Notes under the pieces: model-generated | What the model was told of the DNA's origin: nothing | Database searches by the model: none | The model's input: the letters and a program-made list of their open reading frames with translations, nothing else | Assembly: GCF_040066175.1 (NCBI RefSeq) | Contig: NZ_JBEAAM010000010.1 | Location: forward strand, 75,796 to 139,795 | Origin: Solimonas sp040066175 | Lineage (GTDB): Bacteria > Pseudomonadota > Gammaproteobacteria > Nevskiales > Nevskiaceae | Reading direction: 5' to 3' | Length of the DNA: 64,000 bases | In this document: one piece after another, positions 18,961 to 27,011 of the stretch | How positions within the stretch are numbered: the stretch's first letter is position 1 | How the letters are laid out: each line of letters starts with the position of its first letter | Translations under genes and position numbers: made by a program

Positions 18961-21087
18961 TCAGGCGACCGCGACCACCGCGCTGCTCAGCCACTGCGTG
19001 AGCCACTGTTCCAGCTCGTCGGCCGGCAGCGCGCGCGTGAACCAGAAACCCTGACCGCTGACACCGCCGAGACGGCGCAGGTAGGCGGCCTGCTCGGCGT
19101 GCTCGACGCACTCGGTGACCACCTGCATCTGCAGGCTGTGGCCGATCTCGATGATGCCGTTGAGCAGCGAGGTGGCATCGGCATTGCCGGGCACGTCCTT
19201 CAGGAAGGATCCGTCGATCTTGAGGATGTTGATCGGCAGGCTACGCAGGTAGTGCGGTGACGAGTAGCCGACGCCGAAATCGTCCACGGCGACGGCGAGG
19301 CCCTCCTGCCGCAGGCGCGTCAACAGGGCACCGGCCGCGTCGAGGTTGTCCAGTAACGCTTCCTCGGTGATCTCGATGGCCAGCGCACTGCCCTGCAGTC
19401 CGCGGCGGCGCATTTCGTCGAGTATGTACTGGTCGATGCCGGCGAGGCGCAGCTGTGCGGCCGACAGGTTGAACGAGATCCGTGGCACGGGCACCCCGCG
19501 CTGCAGCCAGTCGGCCATCTGTGCGCAGACCGTGCCGATCGTCCATTCGGTGAAGGGCCGCAGCAGGTCGCCCGATTCGGCGACCGGGATGAAGTGATCC
19601 GGCGGTATCTGGCTGCCGTCGTCGCGCCGCCAGCGCGCCAGCGCCTCGACGCCGAGCACGCGCGCGCCGGTCATCGTCATGATCGGCTGGTAATGGAGCC
19701 GCAGCTGCTGGCTGGCCATCGCCCGATGCAGTTCGCGGTTGAGTTCGAGCACGCGGCTCGCGCGCTGCTGCATCGACGATTCGTAGATCTTCAGGAAGCC
19801 GCGCGCGTGCTTCTTGGCCCAGTGCAGCGCGGTGTCGCTGGCGTACAGCAGCTGCTCGGCGCTGTCGGCATGGTCCGGATACAGCGCGCAGCCGAGGCTG
19901 GCGGACACGGCGACGCCCTGGCCGAGTTCCAGCGGCGCGCCGACGAGCGACCGCAGCGCCTCGCAGCGCTTCTGCAACTGCGCGACACCGTCGGCGCCCT
20001 CGGCGACCTCGGCGATCCAGCTGAACAGGTCCGGGCCGGTGCGTGCCAGCAGCGCCGACGGATCGGGCAGCGCGCGGCGCAGGCGTTCTGCGACCTCGCT
20101 GAGCACGCTGTCGCCGATGCGCGGCCCCAGCGCATGGTTCAGCTCGCTGAAGTGATCCAGGCCGAGTGTGACCAGCGCGAAGCGGCGCAGGCGCGCGGCG
20201 CCGTTGGCGAGCGCCTCGTGCAGGCTTTCGCCGAACTTGCTGCGGTTGGGCAGGCGCGTCAGCTCGTCGTACTGGGCGCGGTGCAGCGCGAGGCGCTGCG
20301 CCGACAGCGCCAGCTCGTTGGCGCGGTCGCGCTCCAGCTCCGCGCGCTTGCGGTCGGTGATGTCCTGGCAGACGCCGGTCAGGCGGATCAGCTTGCCGGC
20401 GTCGTCGAGTACCGGGAACGCCCAGGTGTGCAGGTAGCGCAGCTCGCCATCCGCGCGATAGATGCGCTCGTCGTGCGAATAGGGCTTGAGGTGGTGGAAG
20501 ACCTCGTTGGTGGCGTCCATCACCCGCTGGCGGTCGTCCGGATGCACTTTGGCCAGATAGCCCTCGTAGGTCGGCGTGTAGCTCTGCGGGGTCTCGCCGT
20601 AGATGCGGTACAGCTCGGGGCTCCACACGGCATGCGGCTCGGTGATGTCCCATTCCCAGACCCCCAGGTGCGCCACGCCCTGGGTATCGACCAGCATCGA
20701 CTCGCTGCGCCGCAGCCGGTCCTCCTCGCGCTTGCGGGCGGTGATGTCCACGCCGTGCACGCCGTAACCGATGACGACGCCGTCGCGCCGGACCGCGCCG
20801 ATGTTGAGCCAGTACCAGCGGCGCACGCCGTCCGCGCCCAGCACGGAGGCTTCGACCTGCCGCGGCTGGCCATCCGCCGCGACCTGCTGCAGCACCTGCG
20901 CCAGTGGCTCGACGGCTTCGAGCGCGAAATGCGCCGCCAGTGAATCGCGCGGCGCTGCGGCATCGCCGCGATTGGAGTCGAGCACGGTCCCGTCGCTGGC
21001 GAGTCGCGCGACGATACCGGACCGCCCGTCGAACCAGGCGTGCAGTCCGTCCGCCTCGACCCGCCCGTCGGAATCGCTACCGCTCAT
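18961..21087 (-). CDS. PAS-PAS-GGDEF-EAL cyclic-di-GMP protein, probably a phosphodiesterase
   Basis: A 708-residue signalling protein: two PAS modules (about residues 20-125 and 135-260, the second with DDRQRVMDATNEVFH and ITDRKRAELERD), a GGDEF domain (about 275-440) and an EAL domain (about 450-700). The GGDEF signature is degenerate (RTGPDLFSW), so it should not make c-di-GMP. The EAL domain keeps its key residues: EALARW, FNLSAAQL, EITEEALL, VDDFGVGYSS, LKIDGSF and ECVEH. It therefore probably degrades c-di-GMP, with the GGDEF part possibly binding GTP as a regulator. No membrane helix is present. I prefer the ATG at 21087; a GTG at 21129 is possible but would place an upstream palindrome inside the gene. 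Confidence 0.88.
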   Translation of the reverse strand: MSGSDSDGRVEADGLHAWFDGRSGIVARLASDGTVLDSNRGDAAAPRDSLAAHFALEAVEPLAQVLQQVAADGQPRQVEASVLGADGVRRWYWLNIGAVRRDGVVIGYGVHGVDITARKREEDRLRRSESMLVDTQGVAHLGVWEWDITEPHAVWSPELYRIYGETPQSYTPTYEGYLAKVHPDDRQRVMDATNEVFHHLKPYSHDERIYRADGELRYLHTWAFPVLDDAGKLIRLTGVCQDITDRKRAELERDRANELALSAQRLALHRAQYDELTRLPNRSKFGESLHEALANGAARLRRFALVTLGLDHFSELNHALGPRIGDSVLSEVAERLRRALPDPSALLARTGPDLFSWIAEVAEGADGVAQLQKRCEALRSLVGAPLELGQGVAVSASLGCALYPDHADSAEQLLYASDTALHWAKKHARGFLKIYESSMQQRASRVLELNRELHRAMASQQLRLHYQPIMTMTGARVLGVEALARWRRDDGSQIPPDHFIPVAESGDLLRPFTEWTIGTVCAQMADWLQRGVPVPRISFNLSAAQLRLAGIDQYILDEMRRRGLQGSALAIEITEEALLDNLDAAGALLTRLRQEGLAVAVDDFGVGYSSPHYLRSLPINILKIDGSFLKDVPGNADATSLLNGIIEIGHSLQMQVVTECVEHAEQAAYLRRLGGVSGQGFWFTRALPADELEQWLTQWLSSAVVAVA

Positions 21088-21106
21088 CTGGCGCCCACTC
21101 GTGTCA

Positions 21107-21120
21107 TTCCCGGCCGGGAA
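21107..21120. promoter_or_regulatory. 14-bp palindrome TTCCCGGCCGGGAA upstream of the GGDEF-EAL gene
   Basis: A perfect dyad lies 20 bases upstream of the preferred ATG. It could be an operator or a leader hairpin. If the alternative GTG at 21129 were the true start it would be coding, which lowers confidence. Confidence 0.35.
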
Positions 21121-21173
21121 CAGCCCCACTATATGCCCGTGTCGCCGCCCAGGCGAAGGCCGGGCCAGGGCGC

Positions 21174-21228
21174 GTAGAAATGCTCTACATGCCCCGGATC
21201 ACCCACGGACGGCGCGGGGCGCCCCGCG
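21174..21228. repeat. intergenic inverted repeats after the NTF2-fold gene
   Basis: Two dyads lie in the 164-base gap between 21087 and 21252: GTAGA/TCTAC around 21174-21188, and a perfect 16-bp palindrome CGCGGGGCGCCCCGCG at 21213-21228. The flank resembles common GGGTGGGC/GCCCACC-type intergenic repeats. A role as an mRNA 3-prime structure is likely; no T-run is present. Confidence 0.4.
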
Positions 21229-21251
21229 GCCAGCGCCAGGCGGGGCCCACC

Positions 21252-21713
21252 CTACAGCTTCAGCGCCTTCTTCATCCACGCCGGCATGTTGAAGTCGTAG
21301 CACTTCTCCTCGGCGCGGCGGCCGATGCGCCAGCCGCCGGCGGTGCGCCGGTATTCATCGACATACCACAGGCCGAGGAACATGGTGTCCGTGCCGCCCT
21401 CCGGCCGGGGCACCACCATCGGGTTGAAGCAGGCGATCCGCCCGGTCGCCGCATCGCCATCGATCGCGAACTCGCAGTTGCCGACGAAGTGCATGTAGGC
21501 CGGGAAGTGCTGCAGCGCCTGCGGCAGCCATTGCTTGACCGCCGGATACGGCCCGTCGATGCCGCCCATCGCGCGGTAGTCGATGTAAGCATCGGGCGTG
21601 AACACTGCATCGAGCGCGTCGAAATCGCGCCGGTCGATGGCATTGGCGTAGCGCACGACCAGCTCTTGGAGCTCGATGCGGTCGGCCAGGCGCTGCAGCG
21701 CCGCGGGATTCAC
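21252..21713 (-). CDS. NTF2-fold SnoaL-like protein
   Basis: This 153-residue cone-shaped NTF2/SnoaL-type protein has ELVVRYANAIDRRDFDALDAVF at the N-terminus and FLGLWYVDEYRRTAGGWRIG near the C-terminus. The N-terminal Asp and His/Tyr pattern is like that of small dehydratases and isomerases of this fold. The start is a GTG at 21713 that overlaps the TGA of the ksi gene by four bases (GTGA), so it is translated with KSI. Being coupled to a true ketosteroid isomerase suggests it acts on a steroid intermediate, perhaps as a dehydratase or binding protein, but family members vary too much to say. Confidence 0.82.
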   Translation of the reverse strand: MNPAALQRLADRIELQELVVRYANAIDRRDFDALDAVFTPDAYIDYRAMGGIDGPYPAVKQWLPQALQHFPAYMHFVGNCEFAIDGDAATGRIACFNPMVVPRPEGGTDTMFLGLWYVDEYRRTAGGWRIGRRAEEKCYDFNMPAWMKKALKL

Positions 21714-22090
21714 TTCTCCAGCACCATGTCGGACTTGCCCCAGTAGGCCTTCATCGACGTGAACTTGCCGGCGTCGTTGAAGGTCATCACGTCGATCACC
21801 TGGATATGCGCCCTGCCTTCCGGCATGTTCAGCCGCACGTTGAAGGCCATCGCCGCGGCGTTGCCGTGGGAGGCGCGGACCGGTGCGGCGAGCTCCAGGC
21901 GCGCGCCGGTGGCGACCGCCATCTTGTAGAACGCGGCGATCTCGGCCTTGCCCTTCTTCAGCGGACTGCCGACCGGATCCTCGACCGTCGCGTCGTCGGC
22001 GTAGAGGTCCGCGATCGCCGCGGCGTCACTGCGGTTGAAGTGGTCGATATAGGCCTGCATCGCGGCCTTCATGCGGGTTTCGTCGGTCAT
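21710..22090 (-). CDS. ksi: steroid delta-isomerase (ketosteroid isomerase, KSI)
   Basis: KSI moves the 5(6) double bond of 3-oxo-5-ene steroids to the conjugated 4(5) position, giving the 3-oxo-4-ene substrate of KstD. The 126-residue length equals that of the classical enzymes. Catalytic residues are visible: Tyr14 in AYIDHF, Asp38 in TVEDP and Asp100 in VIDVMTF, matching Tyr14, Asp38 and Asp99 of the Comamonas enzyme. The block YADDATVEDP and PVRASHG are strongly conserved. The ATG at 22090 fits the family N-terminus. It is the first gene of a two-gene unit with a SnoaL-like protein and is divergent from a LuxR-family regulator. Confidence 0.93.
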   Translation of the reverse strand: MTDETRMKAAMQAYIDHFNRSDAAAIADLYADDATVEDPVGSPLKKGKAEIAAFYKMAVATGARLELAAPVRASHGNAAAMAFNVRLNMPEGRAHIQVIDVMTFNDAGKFTSMKAYWGKSDMVLEK

Positions 22091-22154
22091 GGCGGTGTCG
22101 GTTCGCGCGAACGGGGCGCGCGGCGATGATCGGACAGGGCGCGTGCCGGTTGTC

Positions 22155-22170
22155 TCGTCCGGATGGGGGA
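22155..22170 (-). promoter_or_regulatory. steroid-box candidate 4 (TCGTCCGGATGGGGGA), weak
   Basis: The left arm fits the consensus TCRYCC; the right arm is degenerate. It ends 65 bases upstream of the KSI start. GATCAT lies 24 bases beyond it, one base off the spacing seen at other sites. Confidence 0.35.
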
Positions 22171-22294
22171 GACGGCGCACCGCGCACCGGACTAGGCTTC
22201 GACTCAGCCCGGCACGGCGTCGTGCCGGGTCCGAAGTGGGATCGAGGCACCGCGCTCCGGGAGACCGGCGGCGTGGGTTTGTTGCGCTCGCGGC

Positions 22295-22323
22295 TTGACG
22301 CCGGCAGAGGGGCGGCATATTGA
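22295..22323 (+). promoter_or_regulatory. sigma70-like promoter of the LuxR-family gene
   Basis: TTGACG (22295-22300), a 17-base spacer and TATTGA (22318-22323). This would start transcription near 22330, giving a leader of about 80 bases. Confidence 0.4.
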
Positions 22324-22411
22324 TACGTCGCGTTCCCATCTCGACGAGGGGGTTGACAGCCCGCAGACCGTTGGAACGTGCGCCCGTGCGGAGCAGGCGC
22401 GGAGGAGAGTC

Positions 22412-23650
22412 ATGGCGAACACAGCCAGGGTGACGGAGATTTCCCTTGCGCAAGCGCGGCGTATGGGCAGCACAACCGCTATGAGTCCGGCCCCGAAGGG
22501 CGCGGCGGTGGCGCTCGACCTGGAGCAGGCCGATCGCCTGCTGAGCGCGATCTATGACGGCCCGACGGAAACGCCGCCGTGGCATACGGCGCTGCAGCTG
22601 CTGCGCGAGCGCCTGCACGCCGGTCACGTCACGCTGATGCTGCGCCCGCCGTCGTCCGACAGCGCCGGGATCATGATCAACACCGGCCCGGTCACGCGGC
22701 AGGGCGTCGAATCCTATGAAACGCATTTCTTCGCGATGGACCCCTTCGTGCGCCTGCCGGAGGACGAGGTCGTCACCGCGGAGGAACTGATCGGCCGTCA
22801 GTGGCTGCAGAGCGCGGTCTATCTCGAATACCTCAAGCCGCTCGACATCCGCCACCTGCTCGGCGCCGACATCTACACGAAGGAGGGCATCGAGTGCCGG
22901 CTGCGCATCACGCGCGGGCACAGTGCCGAGCCGTTCTCCGCCGACGACAAGGCCGTCGTCCGCTTCCTGCTGCCGCATCTGAAGCGCGCGATCCAGCTGC
23001 ACGCGCGCCTCGATTTCCTCGAATGCGAGCGCCAGCTGTTCGCCGGCACCGTCAACCGCATGCTGCTGGGCATGATCAGCATCGCGCAGGACGGCACGAT
23101 TCTCGAAACCAATCAGGAAGCGCGGCGCATCCTCGCCGAGAAGGACGGCATCTGGCTGTCCGGCAACACGCTGTGCGTGGACAGCAGCCAGGAAAGCCGC
23201 GACCTGCAGCGCATGATCCGCACGGCCCTGAGCGATTCGCTGTCGGCCAGCGGCGGCGATCATGGCGAGCCCGGCGTGGTCGAGGCGATGTCGGTGTCGC
23301 GCCCGTCCGGCCGCGCGAAGCTCGGCGTGCTGGTGCGCACGATTCCGCTGGGCCCCTGGTCCGAGAGCAAGCAGCGCCCGGCCGTGGTCGTGTTCCTGCG
23401 CGATCCGGAGTCGAATGCCGCGCAGCCGTCCCAGGAACTGGTGCGCCGCCTGTTCGGCCTGACGCGCATGGAAGCGCAGCTCGCGCTGCTGCTCGCCGAG
23501 GGTCTGACCCTGGACGAAGCCGCCGAGCAGATGAACGTGCGCCGCAACACCGCACGCACGCATCTGCGTTCGATCTTCTGCAAGACCGGCGTCACGCGCC
23601 AGACGATGCTGGTGCGGCTGCTGCTGAACAGCGTGCTGACGCTGGGCTGA
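22412..23650 (+). CDS. LuxR-family (GerE-type HTH) transcriptional regulator, TeiR-like
   Basis: A 412-residue protein with a C-terminal GerE/LuxR helix-turn-helix (about residues 345-400): LTRMEAQLALLLAEGLTLDEAAEQMNV begins it and ARTHLRSIFCKTGVTRQ holds the recognition helix. The N-terminal 300 residues show a long sensor region (HFFAMDPFVRLPED, ISIAQDGTILETNQEARRIL, the latter PAS-like). There is no receiver domain. The ATG follows GGAGGAGAG. The size, layout and place next to ksi recall TeiR of Comamonas, a LuxR-type activator of steroid genes. LuxR-type activators often bind near -42, where the boxes in this window sit, so it is the best candidate for the regulon factor. That link is inferred. 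Confidence 0.85.
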   Translation: MANTARVTEISLAQARRMGSTTAMSPAPKGAAVALDLEQADRLLSAIYDGPTETPPWHTALQLLRERLHAGHVTLMLRPPSSDSAGIMINTGPVTRQGVESYETHFFAMDPFVRLPEDEVVTAEELIGRQWLQSAVYLEYLKPLDIRHLLGADIYTKEGIECRLRITRGHSAEPFSADDKAVVRFLLPHLKRAIQLHARLDFLECERQLFAGTVNRMLLGMISIAQDGTILETNQEARRILAEKDGIWLSGNTLCVDSSQESRDLQRMIRTALSDSLSASGGDHGEPGVVEAMSVSRPSGRAKLGVLVRTIPLGPWSESKQRPAVVVFLRDPESNAAQPSQELVRRLFGLTRMEAQLALLLAEGLTLDEAAEQMNVRRNTARTHLRSIFCKTGVTRQTMLVRLLLNSVLTLG

Positions 23651-23692
23651 GAGGCCGCGCTATGGACGGCAACACCGAACCGCGAGCCCTCA

Positions 23693-24175
23693 TCACGGCT
23701 GCTTCTTGCCGTGCTGCGCCAGCCAGTGTGCGGTGATGTTCGGCGCCTGCGTCAACGGCGTGACGATCTCGTAGATGCGCTCGTAGGTCGCGCGCTGGAT
23801 CAGCCACCGGCCGTCGCGCTTGACGTAGGTGTCGCGGTACAGCGCGCTGCCCTCGGTGACGATCTTGTGGCGCAGGTCGAGAAACCAGTCGGTGAGATAC
23901 CACACCCCCTTGGCCTCGGTCGGCGACACGAGGTCAATCTCCGGATGGTTCACCGTGTGCCGGGCGATCGCCTCGGCGTGGAAGGCGTATTCGAGCGCGC
24001 CGATGATCTTGTCGCGGCCTTCGGCCTCGAACAGGTAGCTGCCGCCCTGGTAGCGCACGCTGGCGTCCTCGGTGAACAGCTCGCGCAGTTCGGCGATGTT
24101 CGCGGTGTCGATGCAGCGGCAGTAGCGGTACTTGAGCCGGCGGATCTGTTCGAGGTCTTCGAGAGGTGAGGACAT
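23693..24175 (-). CDS. NTF2-fold SnoaL-like protein
   Basis: This 160-residue protein of the SnoaL_4 type starts EDLEQIRRLKYRYCRCIDTANIAELRELF and contains HTVNHPEIDLVSPTEAKG and WYLTDWFLD. This pattern is typical of NTF2-fold proteins in hydrocarbon and steroid clusters; some are dehydratases, others have no known activity. The ATG at 24175 is the first in frame with the family N-terminus. It lies 107 bases after an SDR gene, with a palindromic repeat between, so it is likely the second gene of that unit. It is convergent with the LuxR-family gene, ending 42 bases from it. Confidence 0.8.
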   Translation of the reverse strand: MSSPLEDLEQIRRLKYRYCRCIDTANIAELRELFTEDASVRYQGGSYLFEAEGRDKIIGALEYAFHAEAIARHTVNHPEIDLVSPTEAKGVWYLTDWFLDLRHKIVTEGSALYRDTYVKRDGRWLIQRATYERIYEIVTPLTQAPNITAHWLAQHGKKQP

Positions 24176-24192
24176 GCCCTTGCTCCGTTGTT

Positions 24193-24263
24193 CGTCATTC
24201 CCGCGGAAGCGGGAATCCAGCCGCGGTCGAAAGCACTGGATACCCGCCTGCGCGGGCAGGACG
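24193..24263. repeat. REP/dRS3-like palindromic repeat, copy 1
   Basis: Two arms, GTCATTCCCGCG...GCGGGAATCCAG and CTGGATACCCGCC...GCGGGCAGGACG, form a mirrored pair separated by a short variable core. The same element recurs at 40820-40898 and 41706-41766, as a half-copy inside the mod gene and as a compact copy at 52879-52906. Confidence 0.8.
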
Positions 24264-24282
24264 GTTGTTGATGACTGTCCGC

Positions 24283-25050
24283 TCAGATGCCGAAGCCGCC
24301 GGACACGTTGATCTGCTGGCCGGTGACGTAGCCGTTGGTGGCGAGGAACACCGCGGCGCTGCCGATCTCCTCGGGCTTGCCCCAGCGCTTGATGCACAGC
24401 AGCTTCTGGGTCTCCTCGGTCCACTTGTCGTCGAACACGCCGCGCCGCAGCAGTTCGAGGAACATGCCGGCCTCGATCACGCCGACCAACACCGAGTTGG
24501 CGCGGATGTTGTGCCGGCCTTCCTCCTTGGCGATGCCCTGGATCAGCGCCTCGTTGGCCGCCTTGGGCGCGACCGACAAGCCGTCCCTGGGCGGCCACCA
24601 GACATGGCCGGCCGAACCCAGATGGACATACGATCCGCCGCCTTTCGCGCGCAGATGCGGCAGCGTCGCCTGCACCGCGTTGAAGAAGCCGTGCACTTCG
24701 ATGTCGATCGACTTGCGCCACAGCGCCTCGCTGGTCTCGGCGATCGGCACCTGCTCGACGACCGGGCCGGCCGCCCAGATCACGGTGTGCACGCGGCCGT
24801 GCGCGGCGACCGCTGCCTGCACCGCGGCATCGACCTGCGCGCGCTCGCGCACGTCGGCCGCGTGCAGCGTCGCCTTGCGACCGTAGCCGGCGATCTCGCC
24901 GACGACCTTTTCGGCGACCGCCTGCTTGGAGCGATAGACGATGGCGACGTCGCTGCCGGCGCGGCCGAAGCTCTTGGCGACCTCCTGGCCGATGCCGCCG
25001 CTACCGCCGAACACCAGCGTCGCGCCGGCCGGGAACGATGCCTGGATCAT
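24283..25050 (-). CDS. SDR-family protein lacking the catalytic Tyr
   Basis: This 255-residue Rossmann-fold protein has cofactor motif VFGGSGGIGQ, DV at the adenine site and the C-terminal NVSGGFGI typical of SDRs. The Ser is kept (HLGSAGH), but where the family has Tyr-x3-Lys this protein reads SVAPK: the Tyr is replaced by Ser while Lys remains. It may use another residue, bind without catalysis, or catalyse something atypical. The ATG at 25050 follows GAGAGGAGAG. A steroid-box lies 59 bases upstream. The gene is followed by an NTF2-fold gene in the same direction. Annotated only as SDR-like; the substrate is unknown. Confidence 0.82.
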   Translation of the reverse strand: MIQASFPAGATLVFGGSGGIGQEVAKSFGRAGSDVAIVYRSKQAVAEKVVGEIAGYGRKATLHAADVRERAQVDAAVQAAVAAHGRVHTVIWAAGPVVEQVPIAETSEALWRKSIDIEVHGFFNAVQATLPHLRAKGGGSYVHLGSAGHVWWPPRDGLSVAPKAANEALIQGIAKEEGRHNIRANSVLVGVIEAGMFLELLRRGVFDDKWTEETQKLLCIKRWGKPEEIGSAAVFLATNGYVTGQQINVSGGFGI

Positions 25051-25108
25051 GCCGCTCTCCTCTCGTGGTCTGCGCCGCCGATTCTTCGCCGTGGCCACCG
25101 CCGCAGCC

Positions 25109-25124
25109 TCATCCGTTGGGACGA
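25109..25124 (-). promoter_or_regulatory. steroid-box candidate 5 (TCATCCGTTGGGACGA)
   Basis: Good inverted repeat in the 92-base gap, 59 bases upstream of the SDR-like gene. On the minus strand AAGAAT (25086-25081, 4 of 6 matches to the -10 consensus) begins exactly 23 bases beyond it. Confidence 0.6.
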
Positions 25125-25142
25125 CGGCTGCCGGGCGACCGC

Positions 25143-25961
25143 TCAGTTGCCCAGATAGAACGTCGCCGGGTTGAACAACCGGCTCGGCGGCACCTGCTGC
25201 GTGTCGAGACCCAGCACGCGCAGCACGGTCTTGCTGCCGTCGATCAGATCGACCATCTCGACCTCCGAGGCATACCAGCGCCCGTCCGCCTTGCGCAGCG
25301 CGGCCGCAGGAACCGTGATGCGCTTGCGCGCGCCGTCGGCCTGGTGAAACTCGGTCTGGATCGGGACACAGGTCTGCTGATCGACCCAGCTGCGCACCCG
25401 CGTGTATTTCGAACCCGACGTCGGCGCCGGCACGTAATCGAGAATCGCCGTCCTGCGGCCGCCGACGTCCTCTTCTCCGGCGACCGTCGCCGTCGCGTCG
25501 CTGACCGCGTACTGCATCTGCTTGAAGTCGTAATAGCTGAAGTTGGTGCCGAGCAGCGCACCGTCGGCGAAATCGCCGCTGATGCGGCGCACCCGCCGCA
25601 CCGACGGCAGGTACACGTACATGCCGTCCACGCGCTCGCCCTCACCCTGGCGCACCAGGTAAGCCGCGCCGGCCAGATACTCCGGCGACTCGATGCGCAG
25701 CGTGGCGCGCACCAGCGACTGATCGCCCTGCGTCTCGCGCAGCGCATAGACCCGCCCGCGCAGCGTGCGCACCGTGCCGCCGACATCGGTGGCGACCAGT
25801 TCCACGGTCTGGATGCGCAGACTGGCCGGTACATTGGCCAGCATGCAGGCGTGCAGGCTCTCGACCGTCTGCGCCGCGCCCGCCGGCGGTCCCGCCAGCG
25901 CCAGCGCCAGCGCCAGCCACAACGCCGGACGGATCGTCCGCTTCTTCCCATTGCTCAGCAT
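25143..25961 (-). CDS. outer-membrane lipoprotein-sorting (LolA-like) periplasmic protein
   Basis: This 272-residue protein has a signal peptide (ALWLALALALAGPPAGAAQ) and a beta-rich domain of the LolA-like/outer-membrane lipoprotein-sorting type (YLPSVRRVRRISGDFADGALLGTNFSYYDF is the most family-typical stretch). Proteins of this type often accompany RND/MMPL exporters and DUF1302/DUF1329 proteins in hydrocarbon degraders and are thought to carry hydrophobic cargo across the periplasm. The ATG follows AAGGG. It lies 42 bases after the HupE gene and is probably the last gene of the DUF3604 operon. Confidence 0.8.
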   Translation of the reverse strand: MLSNGKKRTIRPALWLALALALAGPPAGAAQTVESLHACMLANVPASLRIQTVELVATDVGGTVRTLRGRVYALRETQGDQSLVRATLRIESPEYLAGAAYLVRQGEGERVDGMYVYLPSVRRVRRISGDFADGALLGTNFSYYDFKQMQYAVSDATATVAGEEDVGGRRTAILDYVPAPTSGSKYTRVRSWVDQQTCVPIQTEFHQADGARKRITVPAAALRKADGRWYASEVEMVDLIDGSKTVLRVLGLDTQQVPPSRLFNPATFYLGN

Positions 25962-26003
25962 GACCCTTCCCCTTTTACGGTTGTTTGGCGATCGCGCGCC
26001 GAA

Positions 26004-27011
26004 TCACGTCGTGCCAACGCCGGCGACGAGCACCGCCGCCCGGCCGATGACCCAGTATGCGGCCAGCGAGCCGATCACATAGGCCAGCGCACCGTGCAGC
26101 GGCGCCGCGGCCGGCACGGATACGGACCGCCGCGCGGCGTGGATGCCGGCGAGAAACACCAGGACCAGCAGCAGCTGCCCGCACTCGATGCCCAGGTTGA
26201 AGGCCAGCAGCGCCAGCGCGATCTCGCGCTGCGGCAGCCCGACTTCCGCCAGAGCACCTGCAAAACCGAGGCCATGGATCAGGCCGAAGACCGCGGCGAT
26301 CCACCACGGCCGCCGTTCCAGCGCCCCGGCGCCTCCCGGCCGCAGCAGCTGCAGCGCCAGCACGACCAGCGTCGCCGCGATCAGCACTTCGGCGAGCGCC
26401 GACGGCAGGCGCAGCAATCCCAGCGCCGCGGCCGACAGCGTCAGGCTGTGGCCGAGCGTGAACGCCGTCACCGTGCCGACCAGCGCACGCGGCCTGCGCA
26501 CCAGCGCCACCAGTCCGAGGATCAGCAGCACGTGATCGGGGCCGGCGAGCAGGTGGGTGAAGCCCAGACGCAGGTACTCGACGAACACCGGCTTCGCCGC
26601 GCCGGCCGCCGGCACGGTCCACTGCGGCTGCGCGGCATCGAGCAGGGTCTGCGCGACGCCGCCGTCGAGCGATTCGTAGCGCAGGATGGCATTGATCCCG
26701 CCGGCGGCGAGTCCGTCGATCGCCAGTCTGCGGCCTTCGATACCGCCCGGACACGACAGACGCCAGCGATGCAGCAGCGCATCTTCGCCGTCGATCCGCG
26801 CCACGCCCTGGACTTCGGCAGCGCACCCGGGCGGCCACTGCGGCGCAACCGGCGTGCCGCGCACGCTGACGACCGACGTGCGCCAGCTGACGTCATAGAC
26901 GCCGGGCGCCGACTCGCGCAGGTCCAGCAATGCCGGCGCCAGCGGATGGCCCTGCACCGCCGTTGCGGCCAGCAGCAGCGCGAACGCGAGCATGCGCGGC
27001 CGCACGCTCAT
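26004..27011 (-). CDS. HupE/UreJ-family membrane protein
   Basis: This 335-residue protein has a signal peptide, an exported N-terminal part of about 120 residues, then six to seven membrane helices with the HupE/UreJ signature RLGFTHLLAGPDHVLLILGL, AFTLGHSLTL and GLIHGLGFAGAL. The repeated His in or beside helices suggests transport of a divalent metal such as nickel. Its ATG overlaps the TGA of the parvulin gene by four bases. DUF3604-parvulin-HupE gene triples occur in other bacteria, so a joint function, perhaps metal supply to the DUF3604 enzyme, is plausible but inferred. Confidence 0.85.
   Translation of the reverse strand: MSVRPRMLAFALLLAATAVQGHPLAPALLDLRESAPGVYDVSWRTSVVSVRGTPVAPQWPPGCAAEVQGVARIDGEDALLHRWRLSCPGGIEGRRLAIDGLAAGGINAILRYESLDGGVAQTLLDAAQPQWTVPAAGAAKPVFVEYLRLGFTHLLAGPDHVLLILGLVALVRRPRALVGTVTAFTLGHSLTLSAAALGLLRLPSALAEVLIAATLVVLALQLLRPGGAGALERRPWWIAAVFGLIHGLGFAGALAEVGLPQREIALALLAFNLGIECGQLLLVLVFLAGIHAARRSVSVPAAAPLHGALAYVIGSLAAYWVIGRAAVLVAGVGTT

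Larger units (their letters stand above)
22091..22411. promoter_or_regulatory. 321-base divergent control region between ksi and the LuxR-family gene
   Basis: No gene is seen here. The half nearer ksi holds a weaker steroid-box (22155-22170). The half nearer the regulator holds a sigma70-like promoter (22295-22323) and a second TTGACA at 22353-22358 without a clear -10. The length leaves room for further regulator sites. Confidence 0.6.

Noticed and set aside
18961..21087. Active diguanylate cyclase
   Set aside because: The GGDEF signature reads GPDLF; catalytic Asp/Glu pair is lost.
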